64,000 bases of DNA from JBKCUI01 sp052161605 (GTDB lineage Bacteria; Planctomycetota; Planctomycetia; Pirellulales; Pirellulaceae). Each line of letters begins with the position of its first letter. Within the stretch, counting starts at the first letter, position 1. The notes under the pieces are model-generated. The model was given only the letters and a program-made list of their open reading frames with translations, searched no databases and was not told where the DNA came from. Location: assembly GCA_052161605.1 (NCBI GenBank), contig CP197409.1; one strand, written 5' to 3'. Made by a program: the position numbers and the translations under genes. Shown piece after piece: positions 17,285-26,491 of this stretch.

Positions 17285-20152
17285 TCAGCGAAGTAATGTT
17301 TCTAATAGACCGGGTGTCTGTGTGAGTAACCCGCTCCCATCGATTACTTCCGGAGAGTTCTCGGTCAGTACTTTTAGGTAACGTTGGGCACCGGGTGAGC
17401 AGTCAAATCGAAAGTCTTTTGTTGTTGCAATCCATTCCGATCCAGCGTCAAGCAGGTACAGCCTAGCAATCTCGTCGCCATTTTTTGAATCCCACCAACG
17501 GATCGACCCATCACGTACGACGCCTACGAGCTTTGCACCATCTTCGGACCACTTCACGTCTCCCGCTCGCTCGTCAGGATGGATAGTAAGTATGCTACGA
17601 CCGTTGATCGAATCGACTATTTCGATTCGATCCATATCGTCGCCCCAATTGAAATGTGCAAGACAAGATACCGCAATCCGACTTGAGTCCGTCGACGAAA
17701 ATGACGCTGACACACTGTTAAATTTGTTACTGATGCTTTCGAGTTTAGCTATTTCCCTCCCTTCTTTCATATCGAACAGCGAATAAACGGTATTAAAACT
17801 GGGGGCGTCTCCCTTGCTTTGCAACAATGCCTTAGCACCGTCCCTCGAAATTTGAATCACAGATTTTCCGTCGCCAAACTTAAGAACATCACCCGATTCA
17901 ACATCTAAGACAGAATAATCAAGTTCTCGTTCGTTGGTAACATTCCTAACCACAAGTTTCTTCCCATCACTAGAAGACATGATCGCCTTGCCCTTGACTG
18001 CAGTTAGCGTTCTCTTAGCGTCGCCGGTTTGCAGAAAAATCGACGTATCTTTATTCTCGAATAAGATACCACCGTCGTTACTCGCCACACCTGATTTCAG
18101 CAGAACCTTCCGCTCTGTAGTATTCCACACCATAGTATCTAGATTCCACCACTCTGCAGTATCACAGTTTATATTTAGGTAATCGCCCTGCTTAGATAAA
18201 TCAAAAACGAACGGACCATCTTCGAACACGTACTGTCTCTTGCTACTTACAAAGTCGAAGGTAAAGAGTCTGGATGTTTCATTGGGTAAAAATCCGCAAG
18301 GGGGACAGATAGAATCTGACGAACCAATAGCAATTGATGTTTTAGACAACGGCTCTATGGAGTACAAGTTGTCACGACTAGGCCTGACGACGGGTGAGAA
18401 TTTTTCCGATTGAATGGGAGAAAAACCGGGAAGGGAGTACGTGGCTTCCTCGGTTTTTCCGTCCGACTTCCGGATATCAACCGACAGGTGGTTTAAAATT
18501 ACATTAACGAAGCAGTTTGGAAAACCGAAGGTTGTACGTGTTGATAGCGAACCAAGAATCAGTTCTTTGGATGCGTCAAATACTTCAAAGGAACCATTTC
18601 CCTCATGGTCCGATTTGTTGATCACAAGATGATCAGGGTCTTGTAAAACCGCATCGATAAAACCTCGACGGGAAATCGTCCGATCTGGGACAGTGGAGAA
18701 AACTATTTGGCCTGTGTCTCTATGGATTATTGGATACCGAAGATGCTGGCTCTCTGTGGTAATCCACAGGTGCTGGCCTTCGGAACTGAAAATAAGATCG
18801 GAAACATCATTTTTAAAAAAGACCTTTTCGTCTCCATCGATCGTACGGACAACGCAAGCTTCACGTCCCCCTCGCGATCCACGGTAACCATCCAAAAACT
18901 CGGCGTAAAGCGTCAGTGACTTATCGAATACGAGTTTGCCACCGGGATAACTGCGTACGGTCTGCTTTCGTTCCAGGTCAAAAACGATTGATTTTTCGAA
19001 GTCTTCCACCAAGAGCCTTCTTCCGTCCGATGAAATAAAGCTCGATGCCCCTGTTTTCGAAAATTCGGAAAAGTGTAGCACTAGCGAGTTTGACGGAACG
19101 TCATAAACACTAGCACCTATCGAGACCATCTTGCGATCCGGAGAATAGCTACTTTTTGCTACTCTTTTTCCTGTTCCGATTCCTCTTCCGATCGTATCGA
19201 TGTGAATTCGAAAATTCTCCTGGAGCTTCGTCCTGGCCTGATACGACTCAAGCATCAGATCGAATGAATCGACTGCAAAAGGGGTTGGGGTTTGTTGCCG
19301 TCCCGTAAGCCTCTGTACATTTATTTTCACTGAATCAGCTAGTATCCCAGTGGTAACGGGACCATTCTTACCGAGTCTTTCTATCTCTTCGAGCAAACTT
19401 TTGGTAAACGCCCCGTGCTTCCAATCATCCCGCTCGAATGCCTTTTCGCCAGGCTTACATCCAAATAAGACAACAGTGCCGGAGGGCAAATCGGAAGCCT
19501 TGAAACTCGCACCTAGTCCAAGATTTCTACTCCTCGCACGATTCGGCATCTCACGACAACAATCGGCGATTACCACTCGGTTCCCGGCCTTTGCGATCTT
19601 TAATGCACGCAGAACCTGCTCCATCGTGATGAGTGATTCAGGATTGATGTCGATCATGGGATTCGAACCGTTGTACAGTAGCTTACCGTCTTTATCGCTA
19701 GCTTGTCTTACCTCTGTGTCAAAGGGGCAAAAACATCCCACAATCGAGTCAGTACCATCTATCTCAGATTGCTCTACTTCCACACCATGACCAAAGAAAC
19801 CCACTAAGCAAATACCGTCACTGTTTGCCTTGCGGCGTAGACCATCAAGCTTGGCTTCGATTGCTAACTTAGTGGCTTGTTTTCCCAACAGGTACTCAAC
19901 CTCGTAGGAAGCCTTTTCAAGAATTTGTCCAAGCGCCAAGGCGTCCTGCTCAGGATACTTAAGGGGGCGTTGCCCGTTCATTTCCGCATGGTCGTATTTG
20001 GTAACTGCCACAAGAAGCGCGTACTTGCCTGACACTTCTTGAGCCAGGCTCGTCGAGAGACTTGCGAAGACCAAGATGACAAACGCTATCAGGCATCTCG
20101 AGCTAACGAAAATACTCTTCTGAATTCGCATGATTTGAAGTTCTTGTTTCAT
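17285..20152 (-). CDS. Exported caspase-fold protease with propeller-like C-terminus
   Basis: A 955-residue protein: signal peptide (about 10-38), caspase domain (about 42-310) with H122 in FFGHG and C199 in IADCCR, then about 620 residues of repeated beta strands with WD40/propeller-like phrases (SSDGRRLLVEDF, SEDGAKLVGVVRDGSIRWWDS). The C-terminal part probably forms one or two propellers for ligand or protein binding. An alternative ATG at 20131 gives the same signal peptide. It sits 233 bp downstream of a coiled-coil gene inside the 2.13 kb duplicated block, in the same order as the second block and its caspase gene. Confidence 0.87.
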   Translation of the reverse strand: MKQELQIMRIQKSIFVSSRCLIAFVILVFASLSTSLAQEVSGKYALLVAVTKYDHAEMNGQRPLKYPEQDALALGQILEKASYEVEYLLGKQATKLAIEAKLDGLRRKANSDGICLVGFFGHGVEVEQSEIDGTDSIVGCFCPFDTEVRQASDKDGKLLYNGSNPMIDINPESLITMEQVLRALKIAKAGNRVVIADCCREMPNRARSRNLGLGASFKASDLPSGTVVLFGCKPGEKAFERDDWKHGAFTKSLLEEIERLGKNGPVTTGILADSVKINVQRLTGRQQTPTPFAVDSFDLMLESYQARTKLQENFRIHIDTIGRGIGTGKRVAKSSYSPDRKMVSIGASVYDVPSNSLVLHFSEFSKTGASSFISSDGRRLLVEDFEKSIVFDLERKQTVRSYPGGKLVFDKSLTLYAEFLDGYRGSRGGREACVVRTIDGDEKVFFKNDVSDLIFSSEGQHLWITTESQHLRYPIIHRDTGQIVFSTVPDRTISRRGFIDAVLQDPDHLVINKSDHEGNGSFEVFDASKELILGSLSTRTTFGFPNCFVNVILNHLSVDIRKSDGKTEEATYSLPGFSPIQSEKFSPVVRPSRDNLYSIEPLSKTSIAIGSSDSICPPCGFLPNETSRLFTFDFVSSKRQYVFEDGPFVFDLSKQGDYLNINCDTAEWWNLDTMVWNTTERKVLLKSGVASNDGGILFENKDTSIFLQTGDAKRTLTAVKGKAIMSSSDGKKLVVRNVTNERELDYSVLDVESGDVLKFGDGKSVIQISRDGAKALLQSKGDAPSFNTVYSLFDMKEGREIAKLESISNKFNSVSASFSSTDSSRIAVSCLAHFNWGDDMDRIEIVDSINGRSILTIHPDERAGDVKWSEDGAKLVGVVRDGSIRWWDSKNGDEIARLYLLDAGSEWIATTKDFRFDCSPGAQRYLKVLTENSPEVIDGSGLLTQTPGLLETLLR

Positions 20153-20315
20153 AAGGCTTGTTCACTAGGTGAAAAGTATGTTTATCGGTTGATCGCCACC
20201 GTTGTGATTGGTTAGGGCTTAAGGAAAATGACCCTGGAAAGATGGGCGTGGACGGTATGGGGACAAAGAAGACTCTGATTTTATACAATTTTTCCATCTT
20301 GGCGAGCAAAATGAA

Positions 20316-20342
20316 ATCCCGCAGCCTGAGTGACTGCGGGAT
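20316..20342 (-). terminator. Rho-independent terminator
   Basis: Leftward reading: stem ATCCCGCAG/CTGCGGGAT around a 9-base loop, followed by TTTCATTTTG. It lies about 45 bp after the stop of the leftward coiled-coil gene. It implies that the caspase gene beyond has its own promoter or relies on read-through. Confidence 0.75.
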
Positions 20343-20385
20343 GGACCAACTGCGGGATAGAGAATCTTTACGATCGTTCCGGCCT

Positions 20386-21231
20386 CTAGCGGCTTGGGGA
20401 CTCGGTTGGGGCTGGTAGCAAAGCGTCCACCTCGGCTAATACCGAAGCGATCGATTCCCCCACCTCAGACGCTCCGGCACTCGGCTTGGGGGCTTCGGTC
20501 GCACTCGCTTTCGCGACCTTGTGTTCGATCTTTTGGAATTGGCTCTCCAAGCCTGCCACGAATCCAATCGCCTCTCGAATCGCTTGTTCGGTTAAAACCT
20601 CGCCTTGTTTCTCACGTCGGGACGCTTGGTCCACTTGCAGGGCGGACACCTTGGCGGCCAATTCTTTTTGTTGGGCCTGCCACTTTGCCAGACGCTCCAA
20701 GAGCCTCTTGTGCTCGCTGCGGGCTGCCACCAAGGATTCCAAGGCACCTTTCTCCAGTACCAACAACTCCTCGTAGACTCCGATCTGATGTTCGAGGACT
20801 TTCGCAATCTCCTCTTTCTTGATCCGGAAGTTTCCGAGTTGCGTATGGCTGCTGCAACCGTCTAAAAGATTATTCAGGATAACCATCCGGGAAACCGACG
20901 TGTCTTGCAAGGCTCGAATCTCCAGGACCTTTAAGGCCGCTGTGTGCAGGGCTTGCTCCGCTTGGGCGGCCTCGAAGTCGCAGAACTCGACATGTTCATT
21001 CAAGCGTACCTCGATGGCCACAATCCGCTGCGTGGTAGCGGTATCCACACAGGGGGCTTGTGTGGTGGGCTGAGGTTTAGCAGTGGCGACCACCGAGAGG
21101 ACGGTAACTTGCCTTGTGGTTTGGGGAGGATCACAAGCCATGCTGTAGTGTGGGGAGGAAAAGACAAAACCGGTGGCGAAGCATCCGAGAGTCGTCAAGA
21201 AGCGAACGGTTTTAGGAAGGGACCAAGACAT
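20386..21231 (-). CDS. Exported coiled-coil protein (copy 1)
   Basis: A 281-residue protein identical to the one at 43252-44097. N-terminal signal peptide (about 1-31, ending near YSMACD), then a long alpha-helical coiled coil (about 70-235) rich in Glu, Lys, Ala and Leu heptads, and a Pro/Ser-rich tail. Four or five cysteines in the N-terminal half could form disulphides outside the cytoplasm. No known family. The divergent neighbour is also a coiled-coil protein, so the two may interact. Confidence 0.8.
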   Translation of the reverse strand: MSWSLPKTVRFLTTLGCFATGFVFSSPHYSMACDPPQTTRQVTVLSVVATAKPQPTTQAPCVDTATTQRIVAIEVRLNEHVEFCDFEAAQAEQALHTAALKVLEIRALQDTSVSRMVILNNLLDGCSSHTQLGNFRIKKEEIAKVLEHQIGVYEELLVLEKGALESLVAARSEHKRLLERLAKWQAQQKELAAKVSALQVDQASRREKQGEVLTEQAIREAIGFVAGLESQFQKIEHKVAKASATEAPKPSAGASEVGESIASVLAEVDALLPAPTESPSR

Positions 21232-21493
21232 AATTCAATCTCCAGTAGAGAAAAGGGATGGGGCTCTGTGGAACCGGCCCCGAGGCTTTCGTTGAGCGAA
21301 CACCCTGCGTGTTGGCTACACAGGAGTAACGGACGAGGAGTCGATTTCTTGCAAAAAAGAAAAAAGGATTTTTTTCGGCAAGAAAAACACGGGGTGCTTG
21401 GTTTTACATCTCGAAGGCACAGCGTGGGCTGTGTTTTTGATCCCAGTCAGGTCTGGGGAGTTGTCGTTTTTCCTTTTGAGGAGATGGTGGATT

Positions 21494-22282
21494 ATGTTGA
21501 AGGCATTCATTGTTGTCGGTACGGTTGGGCTCTTGGGTGTGGTTGGGACGGTGGGCCATGTCACCGGATGGAACGATTACGTCATCATTGGAGGTCGAGG
21601 CTTTGTCAACTGGGTCTCTGGCCAGGTTCCCACCTATGTCAAGGTGGAGCAGGTGAAGCTCCTATTGGAGCGGACCAAAGGGGAACTCGAGCAAGCGACT
21701 CGAATCCGAGCCCAGCATGAGCTGACGCTCAGCAAGGCTCGGCAAGCTCTGTCGAAGAGCGAAGCAGAGGAGAGGGTTTCTCAGCAGAATCTGGAAAAGG
21801 GGCGGATGAAATTGGTTCGCTTTCAAGAAGAGCCCTGTGAAGGTGGCGATTCCTCGGTTCTCACCGCTCAGGTCAAGAAAGAGGTCGCCCGCTACAAGTC
21901 TCTTCAAGCTCGCGTAGCGATGGAACGTGAGACGTTAGCCAATTTGCAAGCCGCTTTCCGGAAGCTCGATGATACCATCGCAGCTCGTCACCAAGAGGTT
22001 GACTTGTTGGAGAGTCGCTTGGCGATGGTCACGAGCGGTTTGGAATCGGTCTCGTTGTCGAGCAGCGGTGAGATTGTTGTTCCGAGCGAGAGCAACCTCA
22101 ACCGATCCTCGCAGTTGCTCGGGCAGCTCGAGGATGTGTTAGCGATCGAGCAATCGATTATGAACCAAAGCCGATTGGAAGACGGTTTCGGCACGGGCGA
22201 GGATTCGGAGGACTCGCTGGACTTGGTGAGCGAGTTGGACCAGTTGCTGGGTAAGCCCAATCTACGATTGGGACAGAAGTAG
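21494..22282 (+). CDS. Membrane-anchored coiled-coil protein (copy 1)
   Basis: A 262-residue protein identical to the one at 44360-45148. The ATG at 21494 is chosen because GAGGAG lies upstream and the protein then begins MLKAFIVVGTVGLLGVVG, a membrane anchor. The rest is a long coiled coil (about 55-190) and an acidic C-terminus. It resembles a planctomycete group of small anchored coiled-coil proteins loosely similar to PspA; that link is from memory of architecture, not a domain match. It is followed by a strong terminator. Confidence 0.8.
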   Translation: MLKAFIVVGTVGLLGVVGTVGHVTGWNDYVIIGGRGFVNWVSGQVPTYVKVEQVKLLLERTKGELEQATRIRAQHELTLSKARQALSKSEAEERVSQQNLEKGRMKLVRFQEEPCEGGDSSVLTAQVKKEVARYKSLQARVAMERETLANLQAAFRKLDDTIAARHQEVDLLESRLAMVTSGLESVSLSSSGEIVVPSESNLNRSSQLLGQLEDVLAIEQSIMNQSRLEDGFGTGEDSEDSLDLVSELDQLLGKPNLRLGQK

Positions 22283-22317
22283 TCCTTGATTCCAGATCGC
22301 GGAAAGCTAAAAAAGAC

Positions 22318-22343
22318 GGGGGCAGGGATCGCCCCCTTTTTTT
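22318..22343 (+). terminator. Strong rho-independent terminator
   Basis: GGGGGC and GCCCCC arms with a 7-base loop, followed by seven T residues, 35 bp after the stop of the rightward coiled-coil gene. Confidence 0.9.
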
Positions 22344-22396
22344 ATGGATGGTCAGGAACGCTTAGGCAGTGATGATCGAGTCTGCTGAACGAACTC

Positions 22397-22580
22397 TTAC
22401 TCCTGTACAATACAAATGGGGCGAAATCCTAAGCTTTCCCTGACCCCGATCAGCGATGGTTCTCCTCGATCTGCGGATCGACAGCGATATGGGGTATCTA
22501 AACAGCCACCGCCACGATAGATCGGATATTCGCCCTTTCTCGGAGGTAATGGATCAATCTCTTTGCCCGTTAGATCGGTA
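22397..22580 (-). pseudogene. Detached FGE C-terminal fragment
   Basis: Downstream of the stop of the tandem FGE gene, in another frame, the leftward strand encodes the end of a further FGE domain: IYRGGGCLDTPYRCRSADR, then LGFRPICIVQE and a stop. Spacing from the GGGC motif to LGFR is the same 23 codons as in intact paralogs. It is a remnant without start or domain body. Confidence 0.7.
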
Positions 22581-24188
22581 TTAATTACAGACAACACGCA
22601 ACCCAAGATACGCTCGTTTAGCATCAGGACTGTCTTTGAATCTAAAGGCTAGCGGGAACGGACCACCGTGCCACCCGTTACCACGGAATACTTTAATTGA
22701 GCCCGAGATCGGACCAATCGGATCACGATTCGTTTCCTTGGGATACTTTCCATACCAGTCACTGCACCACTCCGAGACATTCCCGTGCATGTCGTACAAA
22801 CCCCATAAGTTCGGTTCCTTCTGACCAACAATTTGGGGTGAGCGGGATGGTCCATTCCCGCTATACCAGGCAAAATCACCCATAAACTTATCATCATCTC
22901 CAAAACTAAATTTCGTTTTCATTCCCGCTCGGCAAGCATATTCCCATTCTGCTTCGGTGGGTAAACGATAGGTTCTCCCTGCCGCTTGTTCCTCCGGTCG
23001 TGACGTTAGGCGTCGGCAAAACTCTACTGCATCGATCCAAGAAATATAGTTTGCGGCATAATCCGCTCCCTCCGTCACGTCTGATTGACCCTTCCAAGGT
23101 TCGCTACCCATCACCTCTTTCCACTGCCCTTGTGTCACCTCCGTCGACGCGATCGCAAATGGTCGACTGATGGTCACCTCGTGAACTGGACGCTCTTCTT
23201 CTCGTCCTTTCTCATTGCCCATCATAAATCGCCCCGCAGGAATCGTTACCAGACGCTGACCAATACTATTGACCACGCTCGGTAATGACGATGAGCCATC
23301 TGGTCTGCCCAACACCACCCGGAACCCCAATGTCGAGGCTTTGAAACCAGGACTGGCCTTGCTCCGCCAACCCGAGCGGCACTGCGATTCTTTCCGATCA
23401 AAGGATCCACCCCGGATTACTCGCTCCAGTGAGAGCAGCTCTTCCGGACCGATCGGGTCACTCACGAATCCTTCCGGGTAGCTACCGTAGTAATCAAAAC
23501 ACCACTCCGCTACATTGCCATGCATATCATATAACCCCCAAGCATTCGGTGTCTTCTGCCCCACCAGTTGCGGTTGCCGAACTCCCTGCCAAGCGTAGGT
23601 ACTCAGCAGGGCACGATCATCTCCAAAACTGTAAGCTGTTGACGTTCCTGCCCGGCAAGCGTGCTCCCATTCTGCTTCGGTGGGTAAGCGGTAATTCCGC
23701 CCTTCTTTTTTCTCTTCGGGTAGCTGGCCTAGTCTTCTGCAAAATTCGGCTGCTTGGGACCATGAGATGTTGGTTACTGGCAATCGGCTATCCAGTTTCG
23801 GGTTCTTGATCTGTCTTTCTTCTTTTTTAATGAGGCGCTTGGTTTCCGGATCTCGGACCTCTACCAATTCGTTGCTATAGGCATCCTCCATTACCAATGC
23901 CCATTGATGCTCTGTCACTTCGGTGATTCCCAGAAAATAAGGCTCAGTCAATTCCACCTTATGCAGCACCTCGTGTTCTTCTGAACCCGGCTCGGAAGCT
24001 GGCGAGCCCATCGTAAACCGACCCGCCGGAATCTGCACCAGTGTCATCCCGATACTGTTGGTCAGCGTCGGGAGGGGGGATTCCGATAACGGCTGCTGCG
24101 CGCTGACTCCCAGCGGTTGGGACGCTACAAACAACAAGCAGTAAAGCATAAAAAGAGGATATGAAAATGATTTTGAGCCTATCGACAT
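22581..24188 (-). CDS. Exported protein with two FGE-sulfatase domains
   Basis: A 535-residue protein. The ATG at 24188 has a textbook Shine-Dalgarno (AGGAG, 7 bases away) and opens a signal peptide ending LGVSAQ. Two FGE/SUMF1 domains follow (about 40-290 and 300-535), each with MVQIPAG-type start, RLPTEAEWE and WGLYDMHGNV motifs. The paired catalytic cysteines of true formylglycine-generating enzymes are not evident, so a C-lectin-like binding role is more likely. The C-terminus (FRGNGWHGG onward) is unlike the paralogs and lacks the CRSA motif. Lies 160 bp downstream of another FGE gene. Confidence 0.85.
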   Translation of the reverse strand: MSIGSKSFSYPLFMLYCLLFVASQPLGVSAQQPLSESPLPTLTNSIGMTLVQIPAGRFTMGSPASEPGSEEHEVLHKVELTEPYFLGITEVTEHQWALVMEDAYSNELVEVRDPETKRLIKKEERQIKNPKLDSRLPVTNISWSQAAEFCRRLGQLPEEKKEGRNYRLPTEAEWEHACRAGTSTAYSFGDDRALLSTYAWQGVRQPQLVGQKTPNAWGLYDMHGNVAEWCFDYYGSYPEGFVSDPIGPEELLSLERVIRGGSFDRKESQCRSGWRSKASPGFKASTLGFRVVLGRPDGSSSLPSVVNSIGQRLVTIPAGRFMMGNEKGREEERPVHEVTISRPFAIASTEVTQGQWKEVMGSEPWKGQSDVTEGADYAANYISWIDAVEFCRRLTSRPEEQAAGRTYRLPTEAEWEYACRAGMKTKFSFGDDDKFMGDFAWYSGNGPSRSPQIVGQKEPNLWGLYDMHGNVSEWCSDWYGKYPKETNRDPIGPISGSIKVFRGNGWHGGPFPLAFRFKDSPDAKRAYLGLRVVCN

Positions 24189-24348
24189 GGTCTTGCTCCT
24201 GACGGGATTTTGCTTGAGGGTTGTGGATGTTTCGTGAAATGATTTTGACAATGAGCTAGGTCAAAGTCCAGGCAATTGGAACACGTGCCATGTACGCTGT
24301 CTCTCTGCCTCCACTCCGCTCGATTAGCCAACTAACCGGCTTGCTGAA

Positions 24349-25974
24349 TTAATCGTTAATTACGGAAACTGGGCGAAAGCCCAGGTCGTTGCTCCGGTCG
24401 CCCGGCGAGTTCCTGAACCGGTAAGCCGAGCGGCAAAACCCCGCCGTGCTGATCCAGCCACCGCCCCGGAGTACCCGGCTCGAGCCCTTCTCTGGGCCGA
24501 CCGGATCGGTTATCAAACCTTTTGGGTAATCAGCATACCAATCACTACACCACTCCCAAACATTCCCGTGCATGTCGTACAACCCCCATAAGTTCGGTTC
24601 CTTCTGACCAACAAGTTGGGGTGAGCTGGACGGTCCATTCTCCGTATACCAGGCAAACTCCCCCAACATCTTTGCATCGTCTCCAAAGCTGTATTCTGCT
24701 TTCGAAGTCCCCCTGCAGGCATATTCCCACTCCGCCTCCGTCGGAAGACGATACTCCCGACCCGCCGAGCGTTCCTCCGGCAAGGCTGACAAACGCCGGC
24801 AAAACTCCATCGCATCTTCCCAACTGATATAAGTCGCCGGGTAATCCGCTCCCTCCTTCACGTTTGATTGACCCTTCCAAGGTTCGGTACCCATCACCTC
24901 TTTCCACTGCCCCTGCGTCACCTCCGTCGAAGCGATCGCAAATGGTCGACTGATAGTCACCTCGTGAACCGGACGTTCGATTCCTTCTCCTTTCTCACTG
25001 CCCATCATAAATCGCCCCGCAGGAATCGTTACCAGATGCTGACCAATGCTATTGATCACGCTCGGTAATGACGATGGGCCAACTGGCCTGCCCAACACCA
25101 CCCGGAACCCCAATGTCGAGGCTTTGAAGCCAGGACTGGCCTTGCTCCGCCAACCCGAGCGGCATTGCGATTCTTTCCGATCAAAGGATCCACCCCGGAT
25201 TACTCGTTCCACCGACATCATCTGCTCCGGACCGATCGGGTCACTCACCAACCCCTCCGGGTAGGTACCGTAGCAATCAAAACACCACTCCGCCACATTG
25301 CCATGCATATCATATAACCCCCAAGCATTCGGCGTCTTCTGTCCCACCGGTTGCGGTCGCCGAACTCCCTGCCAAGCGTAGGTACTCAGCAGGGCACGAT
25401 CATCTCCAAAACTGTAAGCCGATGACGTTCCTGCCCGGCAAGCGTGCTCCCATTCTGCTTCGGTGGGTAAGCGGTAGTTCCGCCCCTCTTTCTTCTCCTC
25501 GGGTAGCTGGCTTAGTCGTTCACAGAACTCAACCGCTTGCCGCCAGGAGATATTGGTGATTGGCAGTTGGCTATCCAGTTTCGGGTTGCGGATTTGAACT
25601 TCTTCTTTACGTACCAAGCGGTTTGTCTCTGGGTCGCGAACTTCACGTTCCTCGGTCCGAAATGCATCTTCCATCACCAACGCCCATTGGTGTTCCGTCA
25701 CTTCGGTGATTCCCAGAAAATAAGGCTCAGTCAATTCCACCTTATGCAGCACCTCGTGTTCTTCTGAACCCGGCTCGGAAGCTGGCGAGCCCATCGAAAA
25801 CCGACCGGCGGGAATCTGCACCAGTTTCATACCGATACTGTTGGTCAATGTTGGGAGCGAGGATTCGGATAATGTCTCTTGGGCATTGACCGTCAAAGGA
25901 AATGCCGTACCAACCAGGGCCAAGCACAACAGAGGTGACCCTATTGGGAAAATCATATTACGTAAAAACATCAT
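24349..25974 (-). CDS. Exported tandem FGE protein with variable C-terminus
   Basis: A 541-residue protein: signal peptide to about residue 32, then two FGE domains (about 40-295 and 300-541). The ATG at 25974 follows AGGA by about 8 bases. Domain 1 ends in CRSGWRSKASPGFKAS, identical in two paralogs. Domain 2 ends in GGGW, then a variable 23-codon stretch including CRSAYRFRNS, then LGFRPVSVIND. Upstream DNA is about 94 percent identical to the 39419-41041 gene, but the final stretch is far more divergent. I read it as a binding protein and a candidate DGR target. Confidence 0.87.
   Translation of the reverse strand: MMFLRNMIFPIGSPLLCLALVGTAFPLTVNAQETLSESSLPTLTNSIGMKLVQIPAGRFSMGSPASEPGSEEHEVLHKVELTEPYFLGITEVTEHQWALVMEDAFRTEEREVRDPETNRLVRKEEVQIRNPKLDSQLPITNISWRQAVEFCERLSQLPEEKKEGRNYRLPTEAEWEHACRAGTSSAYSFGDDRALLSTYAWQGVRRPQPVGQKTPNAWGLYDMHGNVAEWCFDCYGTYPEGLVSDPIGPEQMMSVERVIRGGSFDRKESQCRSGWRSKASPGFKASTLGFRVVLGRPVGPSSLPSVINSIGQHLVTIPAGRFMMGSEKGEGIERPVHEVTISRPFAIASTEVTQGQWKEVMGTEPWKGQSNVKEGADYPATYISWEDAMEFCRRLSALPEERSAGREYRLPTEAEWEYACRGTSKAEYSFGDDAKMLGEFAWYTENGPSSSPQLVGQKEPNLWGLYDMHGNVWEWCSDWYADYPKGLITDPVGPEKGSSRVLRGGGWISTAGFCRSAYRFRNSPGDRSNDLGFRPVSVIND
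24369..24384. promoter_or_regulatory. Hairpin after variable region 1
   Basis: CTGGGCGAAAGCCCAG: a perfect 6 bp stem with loop GAAA, overlapping the LGFRP codons. It directly follows the variable codons, where known DGR targets carry a recognition hairpin. The equivalent at 41222 keeps pairing through two compensating changes. Confidence 0.55.
24385..24453 (-). other. Candidate DGR variable region 1
   Basis: Codons 1-23 after the GGGW motif of the 24349-25974 gene. Compared with 39452-39520 there are 15 base differences in 69, in 12 codons: nine are amino-acid changes that keep the third base (ATC/TTC, TTT/CTT, TAC/TCC, TTC/TAC, AGG/TGG, AAC/CTC, TCG/ACG, AGC/TAC, GAC/AAC), two are alanine third-base changes, and one is GGC/GAT. 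Each except the third base of GGC/GAT fits replacement of an adenine in a common template. The 142 bp just upstream has only about nine differences. Confidence 0.55.
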
Positions 25975-26045
25975 GCTATGGTTCCTGTGGTGGGCGTTAA
26001 TCAAGCTTCTTTTGTCAAAAGTGAAGGCTCAATCTGATGGGGAGT

Positions 26046-26290
26046 TTATTGTGGACTCATGGCTACTCGAAAACCGAAATCGTTGTCGCGGTAGTACCGA
26101 TCGAGCCCGAATCGAGAGGCTGACCGGCAGTCCTCCGCTACGTAATCCCAACTCCCTCCTCGACGCACGCGCACCTGACCAAATGCAGGTCCTCGGGGAT
26201 CGGTGACGAAGTCATCAGGATAGTCCCCACACCACAAGATTGTCCCCACACCAATCGCTGTACCATCCCAAACGTATCATATAAGGAATA
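26046..26290 (-). pseudogene. FGE C-terminal fragment
   Basis: Leftward frame with RRGGSWDYVAEDCRSASR and FGFRVAMSPQ then stop: the last third of an FGE domain. Upstream it decays; LYDTFG near 26280 is a degraded LYDMHG motif and the frame is broken between. It has no start or signal peptide. It is not closely related in sequence to the neighbouring FGE genes. Confidence 0.7.
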
Positions 26291-26491
26291 GCCTGAGAAT
26301 AAAATCCTTATTTGAGAATTGAACGAAATCGTTCATGATATCGTCAGCCGCAAGACCGGAGGTAATCATGGATGGATATTCAAAGGCATAAATGGGAGCG
26401 ATTAAAGCTTTTTCGCCTTATTGAAAGAACATGCCGATCGCAACGCACAATTCGAAAAGATAGCTCAATTCAAAGATGGGCTCCTCCAAGC

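Larger units (their letters stand above)
20219..22350. repeat. 2.13 kb duplicated block, copy 1
   Basis: Near-identical to 43085-45216 (constant offset 22,866). By eye I find one difference, T at 22286 versus C at 45152, and the encoded proteins are identical. The block holds a leftward coiled-coil gene, a divergent rightward coiled-coil gene, and a terminator at each end. In both places a caspase gene follows on the left within about 70 bp of the block edge. No transposase or target duplication is visible. Confidence 0.95.

Noticed and set aside
20605..21073. Several frames opposite the coiled-coil genes
   Set aside because: They are shadows of the strongly codon-biased coiled-coil genes; both block copies carry them only because the block is duplicated.
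22581..24188. FGE proteins as true formylglycine-generating enzymes
   Set aside because: No sulfatase gene is nearby and the catalytic cysteine pair of the enzyme is not evident; tandem exported domains fit binding proteins better.
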